From: Algoriphagus pacificus
GTDB taxonomy: Bacteria > Bacteroidota > Bacteroidia > Cytophagales > Cyclobacteriaceae
Assembly (NCBI RefSeq): GCF_017254845.1
Contig: NZ_JAFKCU010000001.1
Span: 1,509,048 to 1,573,047 of the forward strand
Direction: 5' to 3'
Length of the DNA stretch: 64,000 nucleotides
The first letter of the stretch is position 1; every line of letters starts with the position of its first letter. The notes beneath the pieces were generated by a model, which did no database searches, was not told the DNA's origin, and worked only from the letters and a program-made list of their open reading frames with translations. Shown here piece after piece: positions 26,467 through 35,202 of this stretch. The position numbers were made by a program, and so were the translations under genes.

Positions 26467-27819
26467 ATGTCTAAAATAGTGAAGCTTAAGAAGGGTTTTG
26501 ACATCAAACTGGTAGGAAAGGCTAATCAGGAATTAGCTGATTTCGCTCCAGCTCAGACCTTCGCGATTAAGCCGACGGACTTTATTGGCCTTCAAAGGCC
26601 GAAAGTACTTGTCAACGAAGGAGATACCGTAAAGGCAGGTACTCCAATCATGTTCGATAAAGCCATGGATCAGGTCATTTACGCATCTCCTGTTTCTGGA
26701 GAGGTAGTAGAGATCAAAAGAGGAGAGAAGCGAAAGCTGCTCGAAATCAAGATCCTTGCTGATCAAACCGTATCCCACGAAGATCTTGGCAAAGCTGATT
26801 TGGCGTCTCTTGATAGAGAGGCTTTAGTAGCTAAAATCGCTTCTAGCGGTGTTTGGCCAAATATTATTCAGAGACCATACGGTATTGTAGCAAATCCTGC
26901 TGATACTCCAAAAGCGATCTTCATTTCTGGATTTGATACGCATCCTTTGGCTCCGGATTATGGTTTTGCACTACAGGGGGAAGAAAAATACTTCCAGGCA
27001 GGTATCGACGCCTTGGCTAAAATGACAACTGGTAAAGTTCATCTCAATGTAGATGGATCTACTTCAACTCCAGCAGTATTTGCCAATGTTAAGAATGCCG
27101 AAATCAATAAGTTTTCCGGTCCTCACCCTGCTGGTAACGTAGGTGTTCAGATCCACCACATTGATCCAATCAATAAAGGTGAAATCGCTTGGACAATCAG
27201 CCCATACGGTGTAGTTCAAATAGGAAAACTGCTTTTAGAAGGCGTTTATGATTCTTCTAAGCTAGTTGCCTTGACAGGATCTGAGTTGACCAAAGCTGCC
27301 TATATAAAAACATATACAGGTGCTTGCGTTTCCACTTTCGTGAAAGGAAACCTTAATTCAGGACATGTTAGAGTTGTTTCTGGTAATGTTTTGACCGGTG
27401 AGAAAATCTCTTTAGATGGCTTCATTGGTTTTTACCATTCACAAATCACTGTAATTCCTGAAGGAGATTACTATGAATTCTTAGGCTGGGCACTTCCAAG
27501 CAAAAGATTGAGCTTTCACCGAGCACTTGGATTACTTTCATTCTTGAATCCTAACAAGGAGCATGTAATGGATTCCAATGCGAGAGGTGAAGAAAGAGCC
27601 TTTGTACAAACTGGCGTTTTCGAATCAGTGACGCCGATGGATATTCTTCCTGTTTATTTATTGAAAGCCATCATGGCAGAAGATTTCGATGAAATGGAAG
27701 AGTTGGGTATCTATGAGATTGTAGAAGAAGATTTGGCACTTTGCGAATTTGTGGATGTGTCTAAACACCCGGTGCAGCAAATGGTTAGAAAAGGTATAGA
27801 ATTAATCCAATACAGTTAA
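26467..27819 (+). CDS. nqrA: Na+-translocating NADH:quinone reductase subunit A
   Basis: Cytoplasmic subunit of the Na+-NQR complex, implicated in quinone binding. The start MSKIVKLKKGFDIKLVGKA matches the family, so I use the ATG at 26467 (450 aa); a TTG at 26413 is far upstream and improbable. Family stretches include DTHPLAPDYGFAL, HPAGNVGVQIHHIDPINKGE, and GFYHSQITVIPEGDYYEFLGW split across the same region. It is the first gene of nqrABCDE, followed by nqrB after 5 nt. Confidence 0.95.
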   Translation: MSKIVKLKKGFDIKLVGKANQELADFAPAQTFAIKPTDFIGLQRPKVLVNEGDTVKAGTPIMFDKAMDQVIYASPVSGEVVEIKRGEKRKLLEIKILADQTVSHEDLGKADLASLDREALVAKIASSGVWPNIIQRPYGIVANPADTPKAIFISGFDTHPLAPDYGFALQGEEKYFQAGIDALAKMTTGKVHLNVDGSTSTPAVFANVKNAEINKFSGPHPAGNVGVQIHHIDPINKGEIAWTISPYGVVQIGKLLLEGVYDSSKLVALTGSELTKAAYIKTYTGACVSTFVKGNLNSGHVRVVSGNVLTGEKISLDGFIGFYHSQITVIPEGDYYEFLGWALPSKRLSFHRALGLLSFLNPNKEHVMDSNARGEERAFVQTGVFESVTPMDILPVYLLKAIMAEDFDEMEELGIYEIVEEDLALCEFVDVSKHPVQQMVRKGIELIQYS

Positions 27820-27824
27820 TCCAT

Positions 27825-29042
27825 ATGAAGTTTCTAAGAGATTTGATGGACAAGCAGAAGCCTCTTTTTCAAAAAGGAGGAAAGCTTGAAAACCTATATT
27901 ATTTATTTGAGGCAGGGGAGACATTTCTCTTCAGTCCAAACCACACGACAGGAATCAAAGGCGCTCAAGTAAAAGATGCTATTGACCTGAAGCGAATGAT
28001 GATCACAGTAGTGATCGCAATGATCCCTTGTTTGTTGTTTGGTATGTATAATACCGGACATCAGCATTTATTGGCTACTGGCGGAACTACTGGGCTTTGG
28101 GAAAATTTCGGTGAGAAATTAGGAACCGGAGCTTTATTAGTATTACCAATCGTACTAGTCGCTTACGCAGCTGGTGGTTTGGTAGAGGCAATTTTCGCAG
28201 TTGTGAGAAAGCACCCAATCAATGAAGGTTTCTTGGTAACAGGGATGTTGATTCCTTTGGTTGTACCAGCTACAACACCTTTATGGCAAGTTGCATTAGC
28301 GACAGTTTTCGCTGTTGTGATCGCAAAAGAAGTATTTGGTGGTACTGGAATGAACGTGTTGAACGTAGCAATGACTGCAAGAGCATTCTTGTATTTTGCT
28401 TACCCAGCGCAAATTTCCGGTGATCAGGTTTGGACTTACCTAGGCGATGCTGCCGCAGTGGATGGTTTCTCAGGCGCTACAGCACTTTCAGTAGCTTATA
28501 CTGCTGGTGTAGAAGGAACGCAAACTGTGGTTCAGGCTTTAGCCGCTCACAACTCAGTATTAGGAGCTGACTTATTCAGCTTTACAAATATGTTTATCGG
28601 ATGGATCCCTGGATCTATCGGAGAAACTTCTACCTTGATGGCATTAGTTGGAGCCTTGATTTTGGTAGCAACTGGTGTAGCAAGTTGGAAAATCATCGTT
28701 TCTGGTTTTGCAGGAGCTTATATCATGGGAACAGTGATGAATCTTTTTGCTGTAAACGAATACATGGCAATGCCTCCTCAGTACCATTGGGTAATGGGTG
28801 GTCTAGCTTTTGGTATCGTATTTATGGCTACAGACCCTGTATCTGCTGCGCAGACTGAAACAGGAAAGTGGATTTATGGATTATTGATCGGTTTCCTTAC
28901 TGTCATCATCAGAGTAACAAACCCAGCTTATCCAGAAGGAATCATGCTAGCAGTATTGTTTATGAACGTATTTGCTCCGCTGATCGATTATTATGTAGTA
29001 AAAGCTAACAAAACAAGGAGGTTACAACGTGCAACAGTCTAA
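27825..29042 (+). CDS. nqrB: Na+-translocating NADH:quinone reductase subunit B
   Basis: Integral membrane subunit with around nine to ten hydrophobic segments. It carries a covalently bound FMN on the Thr of DGFSGATALS, which is Thr219 here. The N-terminal cytoplasmic part (HTTGIKGAQVKDAIDLKRMM) and EVFGGTGMNVLNVAMTARAFLY are typical, the latter shown here in part as GTGMNVLNVAMTARAF. The length of 405 aa is normal. It overlaps nqrC by 14 nt. Confidence 0.95.
   Translation: MKFLRDLMDKQKPLFQKGGKLENLYYLFEAGETFLFSPNHTTGIKGAQVKDAIDLKRMMITVVIAMIPCLLFGMYNTGHQHLLATGGTTGLWENFGEKLGTGALLVLPIVLVAYAAGGLVEAIFAVVRKHPINEGFLVTGMLIPLVVPATTPLWQVALATVFAVVIAKEVFGGTGMNVLNVAMTARAFLYFAYPAQISGDQVWTYLGDAAAVDGFSGATALSVAYTAGVEGTQTVVQALAAHNSVLGADLFSFTNMFIGWIPGSIGETSTLMALVGALILVATGVASWKIIVSGFAGAYIMGTVMNLFAVNEYMAMPPQYHWVMGGLAFGIVFMATDPVSAAQTETGKWIYGLLIGFLTVIIRVTNPAYPEGIMLAVLFMNVFAPLIDYYVVKANKTRRLQRATV
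29015..29021 (+). promoter_or_regulatory. Strong Shine-Dalgarno site before nqrC
   Basis: AAGGAGG lies 7 nt before a GTG at 29029, inside the end of nqrB. Shine-Dalgarno sites are uncommon in Bacteroidota, and this one is near-perfect. It supports the GTG as the nqrC start and suggests independent loading of ribosomes there. Confidence 0.7.
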
Positions 29043-29793
29043 CGCTTATATCATTACTTTTTCTGTTATCCTAACAGTCGTATTGGGATTATTGCTTTCT
29101 GGAACTGCCCAAGTATTGGGTCCAAGACAGCAAGAAGCCATCGCTTTGGATAAGAAGAAGCAGATTCTAGGAGCTGTAATCAGCGGTGAGGAAATCGCTG
29201 CAATGTCTCCTCAGGAAGTAAATGAGTACTACAGCAGCCATGTTGGTTCAACTGTAGTTGATATCAATGGAAAAGAAGTAACTGAGCAAGGTGGTGTAGC
29301 TGTTTCTGCTGAAAATGTAGATGTGGCTAAGAACTACAAAAAGCCTGCTGAAGAAAGACTTTATCCGGTATTTATCTATCATGAAGAAGGTGACCCTTCT
29401 GCTGTGAAATCTTACATTCTTCCACTTTACGGTGCTGGACTTTGGGATGCTATCTGGGGCTATATGGCTTTGGATACTGACATGAACACAGTAGGCGGTG
29501 TTACTTTGGCACACGCTGGTGAAACTCCAGGTCTAGGTGCTAGAATCACAACTCCTGAAGTTCAGGCTAGATACCAAGGCAAAGAGATCTTTGATGAGTC
29601 TGGAGATCTTGTGGGTGTTCAGATGCAAAAAGGAGAAGGAAAAGATTATTCTTCTGATCCTCATAAAATAGATGGGATGTCTGGAGCAACTATCACAGGT
29701 ACCGGAGTAAACAACATGGTGAAAAGCTACTTGGATCATTACAAGGCTTACATTGAGTCTAAAAAATCATCCTCGGCTGTAGCCGCACTTTAA
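29029..29793 (+). CDS. nqrC: Na+-translocating NADH:quinone reductase subunit C
   Basis: Membrane-anchored flavoprotein. It has one N-terminal transmembrane segment (YIITFSVILTVVLGLLLSG) and a large periplasmic domain. The covalent FMN site is the Thr of SGATITGTG, which is Thr221 here. The GTG start is preceded by AAGGAGG at 7 nt spacing and overlaps nqrB by 14 nt. The 254-residue length is normal. Confidence 0.94.
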   Translation: MQQSNAYIITFSVILTVVLGLLLSGTAQVLGPRQQEAIALDKKKQILGAVISGEEIAAMSPQEVNEYYSSHVGSTVVDINGKEVTEQGGVAVSAENVDVAKNYKKPAEERLYPVFIYHEEGDPSAVKSYILPLYGAGLWDAIWGYMALDTDMNTVGGVTLAHAGETPGLGARITTPEVQARYQGKEIFDESGDLVGVQMQKGEGKDYSSDPHKIDGMSGATITGTGVNNMVKSYLDHYKAYIESKKSSSAVAAL

Positions 29794-29823
29794 CCGAAAC
29801 TCAACTCACTGAAATTAATCAAT

Positions 29824-30507
29824 ATGAGTGCTGAAACTTTAGAAAAAGCGATTGAAAAGAAGCCAGCTGAGGCACTTCTTTCCAAGCGCCGCAAAAAATT
29901 AGTAACTGACCCATTGGTAGATGAAAACCCGATTACCATTCAGGTATTGGGTATCTGTTCTGCCTTGGCCGTAACAACTCAGATGAAGCCTACGCTTGTA
30001 ATGGCTATCTCGGTTATTTTCGTTGTTGCGATGTCCAACTTCGTGATCTCAATCATGAGAAACACGATTCCTTCTCGAGTACGTATCATTGTGCAGCTTG
30101 CAGTTGTAGCTACTTTGGTTACTCTTGTAAGTGAAGTATTGAAAGCTTTCGCTTACGATATGTATAAGGAGCTTTCTGTATTCGTAGGTTTGATCATCAC
30201 CAACTGTATTGTAATGGGTAGACTTGAAGCATTTGCTTTGGGTAACAAACCTTATGATTCAGTTTTGGATGGTTTGGGATCTGCTCTTGGATATTCTTGG
30301 ATCATTTTGACAGTAGCTTTCTTCAGAGAGCTATGGGGTTCTGGATCTGTTTTTGGAATTCCGGTATTCGATACTATTTCTGGTATTTTCGGTCCAGACT
30401 TCAAATTGGCTACCAACGGCCTAATGGTTTCTCCTGTGGGTGCATTTATCATCCTTGGCTTGATCATCTGGGTACAGCGTACCAAAACAGGATATGTAGA
30501 ACACTAA
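29824..30507 (+). CDS. nqrD: Na+-translocating NADH:quinone reductase subunit D
   Basis: Integral membrane subunit homologous to NqrE and RnfE, with about six hydrophobic segments. Together with NqrE it forms the site of an intramembrane iron centre. The motif [21 protein letters not shown] holds the conserved Cys; a second Cys sits early in [15 protein letters not shown]. The length of 227 aa includes a polar N-terminal extension of about 30 residues. nqrE follows after 16 nt. Confidence 0.94.
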   Translation: MSAETLEKAIEKKPAEALLSKRRKKLVTDPLVDENPITIQVLGICSALAVTTQMKPTLVMAISVIFVVAMSNFVISIMRNTIPSRVRIIVQLAVVATLVTLVSEVLKAFAYDMYKELSVFVGLIITNCIVMGRLEAFALGNKPYDSVLDGLGSALGYSWIILTVAFFRELWGSGSVFGIPVFDTISGIFGPDFKLATNGLMVSPVGAFIILGLIIWVQRTKTGYVEH

Positions 30508-30523
30508 AAACCAGCAAAGAAAA

Positions 30524-31135
30524 ATGGAATTATTTAGCTTAGGAATTCGGTCGATCTTTATCGACAATATGATTTTCGCTTACTTCCTTGGAATGTGTTC
30601 TTTCCTGGCGGTTTCGAAAAAAGTAAGTACAGCCATCGGTTTGGGTGCTGCAGTTATCTTCGTATTGACTGTAACAGTGCCTGTCAACTGGCTTTTGAAT
30701 GAATATGTATTGAAAGAAGGTGCTTTGTCTTGGGCAATGGCGGATCTTGCATCTGTTGACCTTTCTTTTTTGAGATTCATCATGTTCATCGCTATTATCG
30801 CTGCCATGGTTCAGCTTGTGGAAATGGTAGTTGAGAAATTTGCTCCTGCACTTTATGGTGCCTTGGGTATCTTCCTTCCTTTGATCGCGGTAAACTGTGC
30901 GATTTTGGGTGGATCTTTATTCATGGCTCAAAGAGATTATACTTTAGCTGAAGCCAGTGTTTATGGTTTCGGTTCAGGTACAGGCTTCTGCTTGGCGATT
31001 GTAGCTTTGGCTGCAATCCGTGAGAAATTGAAATACTCAAATGTTCCTAATGGATTAAAAGGTTTGGGTATTACCATGCTTTTGACAGGTTTGATGGGTA
31101 TTGCCTTCATGTCCTTTATGGGAATTGATTTGTAA
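30524..31135 (+). CDS. nqrE: Na+-translocating NADH:quinone reductase subunit E
   Basis: Integral membrane subunit (203 aa) paired with NqrD. The [15 protein letters not shown] segment holds one conserved Cys, and [16 protein letters not shown] holds the other, both expected at the intramembrane iron centre. It has about six transmembrane segments. It is the last nqr gene here. A strong terminator follows 32 nt after the stop, and nqrF, which encodes the NADH-oxidising FAD/2Fe-2S subunit, is not present. Confidence 0.95.
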   Translation: MELFSLGIRSIFIDNMIFAYFLGMCSFLAVSKKVSTAIGLGAAVIFVLTVTVPVNWLLNEYVLKEGALSWAMADLASVDLSFLRFIMFIAIIAAMVQLVEMVVEKFAPALYGALGIFLPLIAVNCAILGGSLFMAQRDYTLAEASVYGFGSGTGFCLAIVALAAIREKLKYSNVPNGLKGLGITMLLTGLMGIAFMSFMGIDL

Positions 31136-31167
31136 GAATCAGGCAATAGCTTACATTCAAAATACTT

Positions 31168-31199
31168 AAAGCCCGAAGAAATAAATCTTCGGGCTTTTT
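31168..31199 (+). terminator. Terminator after nqrE
   Basis: AAAGCCCGAAG (31168-31178) and CTTCGGGCTTT (31187-31197) form a perfect 11-bp stem with an 8-nt loop, followed by more T. It closes the nqr operon at nqrE. Confidence 0.9.
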
Positions 31200-31269
31200 A
31201 TTTTAGGAGTAGGGGATTATTCAGCAATTGGCTTTAAATTTCAGTTCTAACCCATTAAATACTATTACT

Positions 31270-31893
31270 ATGAAAAATCTATTTTCACTAATTGCCTGTT
31301 TTTTAATTTCCATGTCTCTTTCAGCACAGAGTGGAGAATGGATTGAGCTTTTCAATGGAAAGAATTTTGACGGATGGAAAATTTCCGAAAACCCAGGCTC
31401 ATTTTCAATCGAAGATGGTCTTCTGAAAGTAAATGGTCCAAGAGGACATATGTTTTACGAAGGTGCAGTAGGAGATCACGACTTCAATAATTTTGAACTG
31501 CAAGTGGAATTGAAAACCATGCCTCAGGCTAACTCAGGAATTTTTATCCATACAGAGTTTCAAGAGAAAGGATGGCCAAATATCGGTCATGAAATCCAGG
31601 TGAATCAAAGCCATGGAGATTGGAGAAAAACCGGTAGTGTTTATTCTTTTAAAGATGTAAAAGAAACTTTTGTGAAGGATGACGAATGGTATACTGAAAC
31701 AATCATTGTTAAGGGAGATCAGGTGACTGTTTTGGTTAATGGTAAAGTCATTAACGAATATGATGAAAGTGAAGATAGAGAGGGTGATCTTGGTACCAAA
31801 AAACTAGATCACGGAACCATTGCTTTGCAAGCACATGATCCAAACTCAGTAGTATATTACAAAAGTGTCAAGGTGAAAATTTTGCCAGACTGA
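31270..31893 (+). CDS. Secreted DUF1080-domain protein (3-keto-disaccharide hydrolase-like)
   Basis: A 207-residue protein with signal peptide MKNLFSLIACFLISMSLSAQ. The rest is one DUF1080 domain, a concanavalin-like beta-sandwich: WIELFNGKNFDGWKI at the start, FNNFELQVELKTMPQANSGIFIHTEF in the middle, and GTIALQAHDPNSVVYYKSVKVKIL at the end. Some family members hydrolyse 3-keto-glycosides; whether this one does is unknown. I use the ATG at 31270; a TTG at 31228 would spoil the signal peptide. A terminator hairpin follows. Confidence 0.88.
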   Translation: MKNLFSLIACFLISMSLSAQSGEWIELFNGKNFDGWKISENPGSFSIEDGLLKVNGPRGHMFYEGAVGDHDFNNFELQVELKTMPQANSGIFIHTEFQEKGWPNIGHEIQVNQSHGDWRKTGSVYSFKDVKETFVKDDEWYTETIIVKGDQVTVLVNGKVINEYDESEDREGDLGTKKLDHGTIALQAHDPNSVVYYKSVKVKILPD

Positions 31894-31926
31894 TTTGAAA
31901 AAATTGATCTAATCTAAATTCGAACA

Positions 31927-31963
31927 AAAATCCTGATTATTATTGAGCAATAATCAGGATTTT
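31927..31963 (+). terminator. Hairpin between the DUF1080 and DUF502 genes
   Basis: AAAATCCTGATTATT (31927-31941) and AATAATCAGGATTTT (31949-31963) form a perfect 15-bp stem with a 7-nt loop, ending 12 nt before the next ATG. The T-rich end makes it a likely terminator of the DUF1080 gene. It also excludes the TTG at 31943, in its loop, as a start. Confidence 0.75.
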
Positions 31964-31975
31964 AAATTTATACCC

Positions 31976-32530
31976 ATGGCTTTCACGTACAAGCGTATTC
32001 TCTCTTATTTCTTGAGAGGTTTATTATTTGTCACCCCGGTAGTGGTTACTATCTATATTATTTTCCAGACCATTCTTTTTTTAGATAATCTGATACCTGT
32101 TCCGATTCCTGGAATTGGGATTTTGATGGTCTTGGCCCTGATTACATTTGTTGGATATTTGGCAAGTTTGTTCTTCGCAAAACCTCTTTTTGATTGGCTA
32201 GAAAGAGGCCTAATCAGAATTCCTTTAGTGAATCTTATCTATACCAGTATCAAGGATTTGATGGGGGCTTTTGTAGGAGATAAAAAGAAATTTTCTTCCC
32301 CGGTGAAAGTTCAGATCAGCGATACCCTGATGAGACTGGGATTTATCACACAAGAGGATATGTCTATTATCGGAGAAGCTGATTTGGTAGCTGTTTACTT
32401 CCCTCATAGCTACAATGTGTCTGGAAATGTATTCTTGGTGCCAAAAGAAAAAGTAACTCCTCTGACAGGAGTAAAAAGCTCCGATGTAATGAAGTTTATG
32501 GTAAGTGGAGGTGTTTCCCCATTGGTTTAA
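31976..32530 (+). CDS. DUF502-family membrane protein
   Basis: A 184-residue protein with two transmembrane segments near the N-terminus (LRGLLFVTPVVVTIYIIFQT and IPGIGILMVLALITFVGYLA). A soluble domain with the DUF502 stretches RIPLVNLIYTSIKDLMGAFVG, ADLVAVYFPHSYNVSGNVFLVP and SGGVSPL follows. The function of DUF502 proteins is not known. I use the ATG at 31976; the upstream TTG lies in a hairpin loop. It is convergent with selD, with a shared terminator between them. Confidence 0.85.
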   Translation: MAFTYKRILSYFLRGLLFVTPVVVTIYIIFQTILFLDNLIPVPIPGIGILMVLALITFVGYLASLFFAKPLFDWLERGLIRIPLVNLIYTSIKDLMGAFVGDKKKFSSPVKVQISDTLMRLGFITQEDMSIIGEADLVAVYFPHSYNVSGNVFLVPKEKVTPLTGVKSSDVMKFMVSGGVSPLV

Positions 32531-32552
32531 TTTTATTCAAACTATAAAAAGT

Positions 32553-32581
32553 AAAGCCAGCTAGATTTGCTGGCTTTTTTT
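32553..32581 (+). terminator. Terminator after the DUF502 gene
   Basis: AAAGCCAGC (32553-32561) and GCTGGCTTT (32569-32577) form a 9-bp stem with a 7-nt loop, then T to 32581. The stop codon of the convergent selD lies in the T-run. An A-rich left flank may let it work for selD too. Confidence 0.85.
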
Positions 32582-33620
32582 ATTTGACTTCAACGACAAA
32601 CTCTCCTTTTTTTATAAACTTTCCGATTTCCCAAATGACTTGGCCTTGTTGCTTCATCGCATCCCTAAACCAAGCTTGATTTGCTGGATCTACTGCCAGC
32701 ATGAGCCCGCCACTGGTCTGTGGATCACAAAGCTTTACAAGATCCATTCCTACTACACCTTTTGTTTTAGCGCTGTAAGCATTCCAGTTTCGATAGGTAT
32801 TATCAGGAAAAATAAACTGATTGATATATTCCTGAATTCCCTCTATCAAGGGAAGTTTATGCAATTCTATTTCTGCAGAAACTTCTGCAGCTTCACACAT
32901 TTCTGTAAGGTGACCAAGTAACCCAAATCCAGTCACATCAGTCATTGCATGAACTTCCTCGTGGTTTCCAATGATTTCCCCTATCGAATTTAATCTACAG
33001 GCAGTATCCAGCAAGTTGAGGTAATCTGGCTCCTTGATTTTTTGTCTTTTTAATGCAGTTGCCAAAACTCCGATTCCCAATGGTTTGGTCAGGTAAATAA
33101 TATCGCCAGCTTTTGCACCTTTGTTGGTTTTGATTTTTCTAGGATGAACGATGCCATTAACTGATAGCCCAAAAATAGGGTCTTTGGCAGCAATGGAATG
33201 TCCACCTGCCAGTTCGATTCCAGCAGCTTTGCAAATACTTTTTGCTCCTTCCATGACCTTTGCTGCAAGTTCGGGTGCAAGCTTCTCTACCGGCCAGCTT
33301 AATATAGCGTTGGCAAAAACAGGTTTTCCGCCCATGGCATAAACATCCGAGATTGCATTAGCTGCTGCGATTCTTCCAAAATCAAAAGGGTCATCGACAA
33401 TCGGAGTGAAAAAATCTACAGTATTTATAAATGCGATATCCTCCGAAACCTGATAAACTGCCGCATCATCTTTCCCTGAATTTCCTACCAAAAGATTTGG
33501 GTCAGCTTGAGAAAATGATCCACTGGCGGATAAAATCTGGTCGAGGATTGCTGGTGCTATTTTACATCCACATCCTGATCCTTCACTCCATTCAGTGAGT
33601 CGGGTTGGTAAGTTTTCCAT
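32580..33620 (-). CDS. selD: Selenide, water dikinase
   Basis: Makes selenophosphate from selenide and ATP. The catalytic motif is GSGCGCKIAP with Cys17 and Lys20, the same numbering as the E. coli enzyme, so this is the cysteine form with no selenocysteine. Further family stretches are GKDDAAVYQ, TVDFFTPIVDDPFDFGRIAAANAISDVYAMGG (in parts), AGGHSI, TDVTGFGLLGH and DPQTSGGL. The length of 346 aa is normal. Its start overlaps the end of mnmH by 29 nt, so the two are translated from one mRNA, and selenophosphate made here is presumably used by MnmH. Confidence 0.96.
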   Translation of the reverse strand: MENLPTRLTEWSEGSGCGCKIAPAILDQILSASGSFSQADPNLLVGNSGKDDAAVYQVSEDIAFINTVDFFTPIVDDPFDFGRIAAANAISDVYAMGGKPVFANAILSWPVEKLAPELAAKVMEGAKSICKAAGIELAGGHSIAAKDPIFGLSVNGIVHPRKIKTNKGAKAGDIIYLTKPLGIGVLATALKRQKIKEPDYLNLLDTACRLNSIGEIIGNHEEVHAMTDVTGFGLLGHLTEMCEAAEVSAEIELHKLPLIEGIQEYINQFIFPDNTYRNWNAYSAKTKGVVGMDLVKLCDPQTSGGLMLAVDPANQAWFRDAMKQQGQVIWEIGKFIKKGEFVVEVK

Positions 33621-34647
33621 TGATTTGGTTTTTGGTATTCAATAATAGTTGGCAAGATTCTGATAAGTCTTTTCCGGAAAGATCGAGTATTTCCACCATG
33701 GATGGCTCATGTCTTTCTAGGTCAAATTGGTAAGTCTTATCGTAATAAATCAAGAGGTTTGCGATCCAAGAAGTATGATTTTCATTTATAATATCTTCAA
33801 TCGCCTCGGTAGTCCTCAATCCTCCCAATTTCTTTTTAAGTCTATTAACAGCTGCAATAAGCTCTTCTTTGGGAAGCATTGAATATTCCTCCTGAATCAG
33901 CTGGATCCTTTCTTCATCGGACTTTCTAATGTCCAGAATAGGGGAGCTTTCCATCAAATGGAAAAAATGGTCATTGATGACAATCTTGCCTATTCTTCTA
34001 CTTTCGTTTTCTACCCAGATTATTTGCTCAGGATCTTTGTTTCTAAGCTCTTCAGCCATTAGGTTTTCAAATTGCTCCACACTTGGTTGAGGTTTCTGAC
34101 CGATAGCTCCAAAAGCTGAACCTCTGTGATTCGCTAAATTCTCCAAATCAAGAATTTGCTCTCCTTGTTTTTCAAGCTCTTTGAGGATTCGAGTTTTTCC
34201 AACTCCAGTTTTACCTCCTAAGAGCAAAAGACTCCAGTTTTTTCTGACTTCTTCAAACGTAAAAGTCCTGTAGGTTTTGTATCCACCTTTTAGTCGAAAC
34301 ACTTCAAATCCAATCATGCTTAATAGCCAGGAAAGGATTTGGCTTCTCATACCACCTCTCCAGCAATAGACTATTATTTGACCTTTTTCAAACTGTTGGA
34401 TTGCTGACTTTTGAATTTCATGAAATCTGGGTCCAACTAATTCAAAACCTTTAACTGTTGCAGCCAAAGATCCTTTTTCTTTGTAAAGAGTACCCACAAT
34501 TACCCTTTCCTCATTGGTTAAAATGGGGAGGTTAGTGGCTTCAGGAATATGACTTTGTAAAAATTCCCCTTCACTTCTTGCATCGACGACAGGTATACTT
34601 TTACGAAGCTCCCAAAACTCTTCCAGTGAAATCAGTTTTTCTTGCAT
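33592..34647 (-). CDS. mnmH: tRNA 2-selenouridine synthase
   Basis: Replaces sulfur by selenium in the wobble 2-thiouridine of some tRNAs, using selenophosphate and a geranylated intermediate. The N-terminal rhodanese domain has VYCWRGGMRSQ with the active Cys at 95. The C-terminal half has a P-loop, GGKTGVGKT (144-152), and the MnmH signature LANHRGSAFGAIGQKPQPS. The length of 351 aa is normal. It is upstream of selD, overlapping by 29 nt. No selA or selB is present, so selenium use here points to tRNA, not selenoproteins. Confidence 0.95.
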   Translation of the reverse strand: MQEKLISLEEFWELRKSIPVVDARSEGEFLQSHIPEATNLPILTNEERVIVGTLYKEKGSLAATVKGFELVGPRFHEIQKSAIQQFEKGQIIVYCWRGGMRSQILSWLLSMIGFEVFRLKGGYKTYRTFTFEEVRKNWSLLLLGGKTGVGKTRILKELEKQGEQILDLENLANHRGSAFGAIGQKPQPSVEQFENLMAEELRNKDPEQIIWVENESRRIGKIVINDHFFHLMESSPILDIRKSDEERIQLIQEEYSMLPKEELIAAVNRLKKKLGGLRTTEAIEDIINENHTSWIANLLIYYDKTYQFDLERHEPSMVEILDLSGKDLSESCQLLLNTKNQINGKLTNPTH

Positions 34648-34661
34648 CAGAGCATTAAGAT

Positions 34662-34690
34662 AAAAAAAGCCGCAAGGTTTTCCTTGCGGC
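34662..34690 (-). terminator. Terminator after trxA
   Basis: GCCGCAAGG (34669-34677) and CCTTGCGGC (34682-34690) form a 9-bp stem with loop TTTT. On the minus strand a seven-U tail follows. It separates trxA from mnmH. Confidence 0.9.
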
Positions 34691-34716
34691 CTCTAAAGGT
34701 ATTGTGTAATTAATAA

Positions 34717-35037
34717 TTACAGTTGTGCATCTAGCTTCTGAGCCAAAACGGCTTTAGGCACTGCACCTACTTGTTTGTCTACGATTTGGCCTCCTTTGAA
34801 GAAAAGAAGGGTAGGAATAGATCTGATACCGAAAGCCTGCGCTACAGATGGGTTTGCATCCACATCCACTTTGCCAATTACAGCTTTTCCGTCATAATCA
34901 CCAGCTAGTTCTTCTACTACTGGACCAATCATTTTACAAGGTCCACACCACTCTGCCCAGAAATCTACCAAGATTGGTTGTTCGGATTTGATAATTTCTT
35001 CGAAGTTAGCATCAGTGATTTCAATTGCTTTTCCCAT
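34717..35037 (-). CDS. trxA: Thioredoxin
   Basis: Classic 106-residue cytoplasmic thioredoxin. The redox motif is WAEWCGPCKM with Cys31 and Cys34, and the cis-Pro loop is seen in RSIPTLLFFKGG. No signal peptide is present, so it acts in the cytoplasm as a general disulfide reductant. It is a single gene with its own terminator, and a likely -7 element lies at 35070-35077. Confidence 0.96.
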   Translation of the reverse strand: MGKAIEITDANFEEIIKSEQPILVDFWAEWCGPCKMIGPVVEELAGDYDGKAVIGKVDVDANPSVAQAFGIRSIPTLLFFKGGQIVDKQVGAVPKAVLAQKLDAQL

Positions 35038-35069
35038 TGTATGTTTAGTTTAGATTTGCTTTATTTTTT

Positions 35070-35077
35070 CAAATATA
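35070..35077 (-). promoter_or_regulatory. Candidate -7 element for trxA
   Basis: On the minus strand the sequence reads TATATTTG, an exact TAnnTTTG match, 32 nt before the trxA ATG. No TTG at the usual spacing was found. Confidence 0.4.
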
Positions 35078-35202
35078 TGAGCAAAAGCCGATTGAAGAAT
35101 AATAAGTTCCGAGTGATTTGAATTTTTTGTCTATGACTTATAGAAGAAATTAATATTCTATTAGAAATATTAAGAAATACCGCCTTATCGATAATAAATG
35201 CT

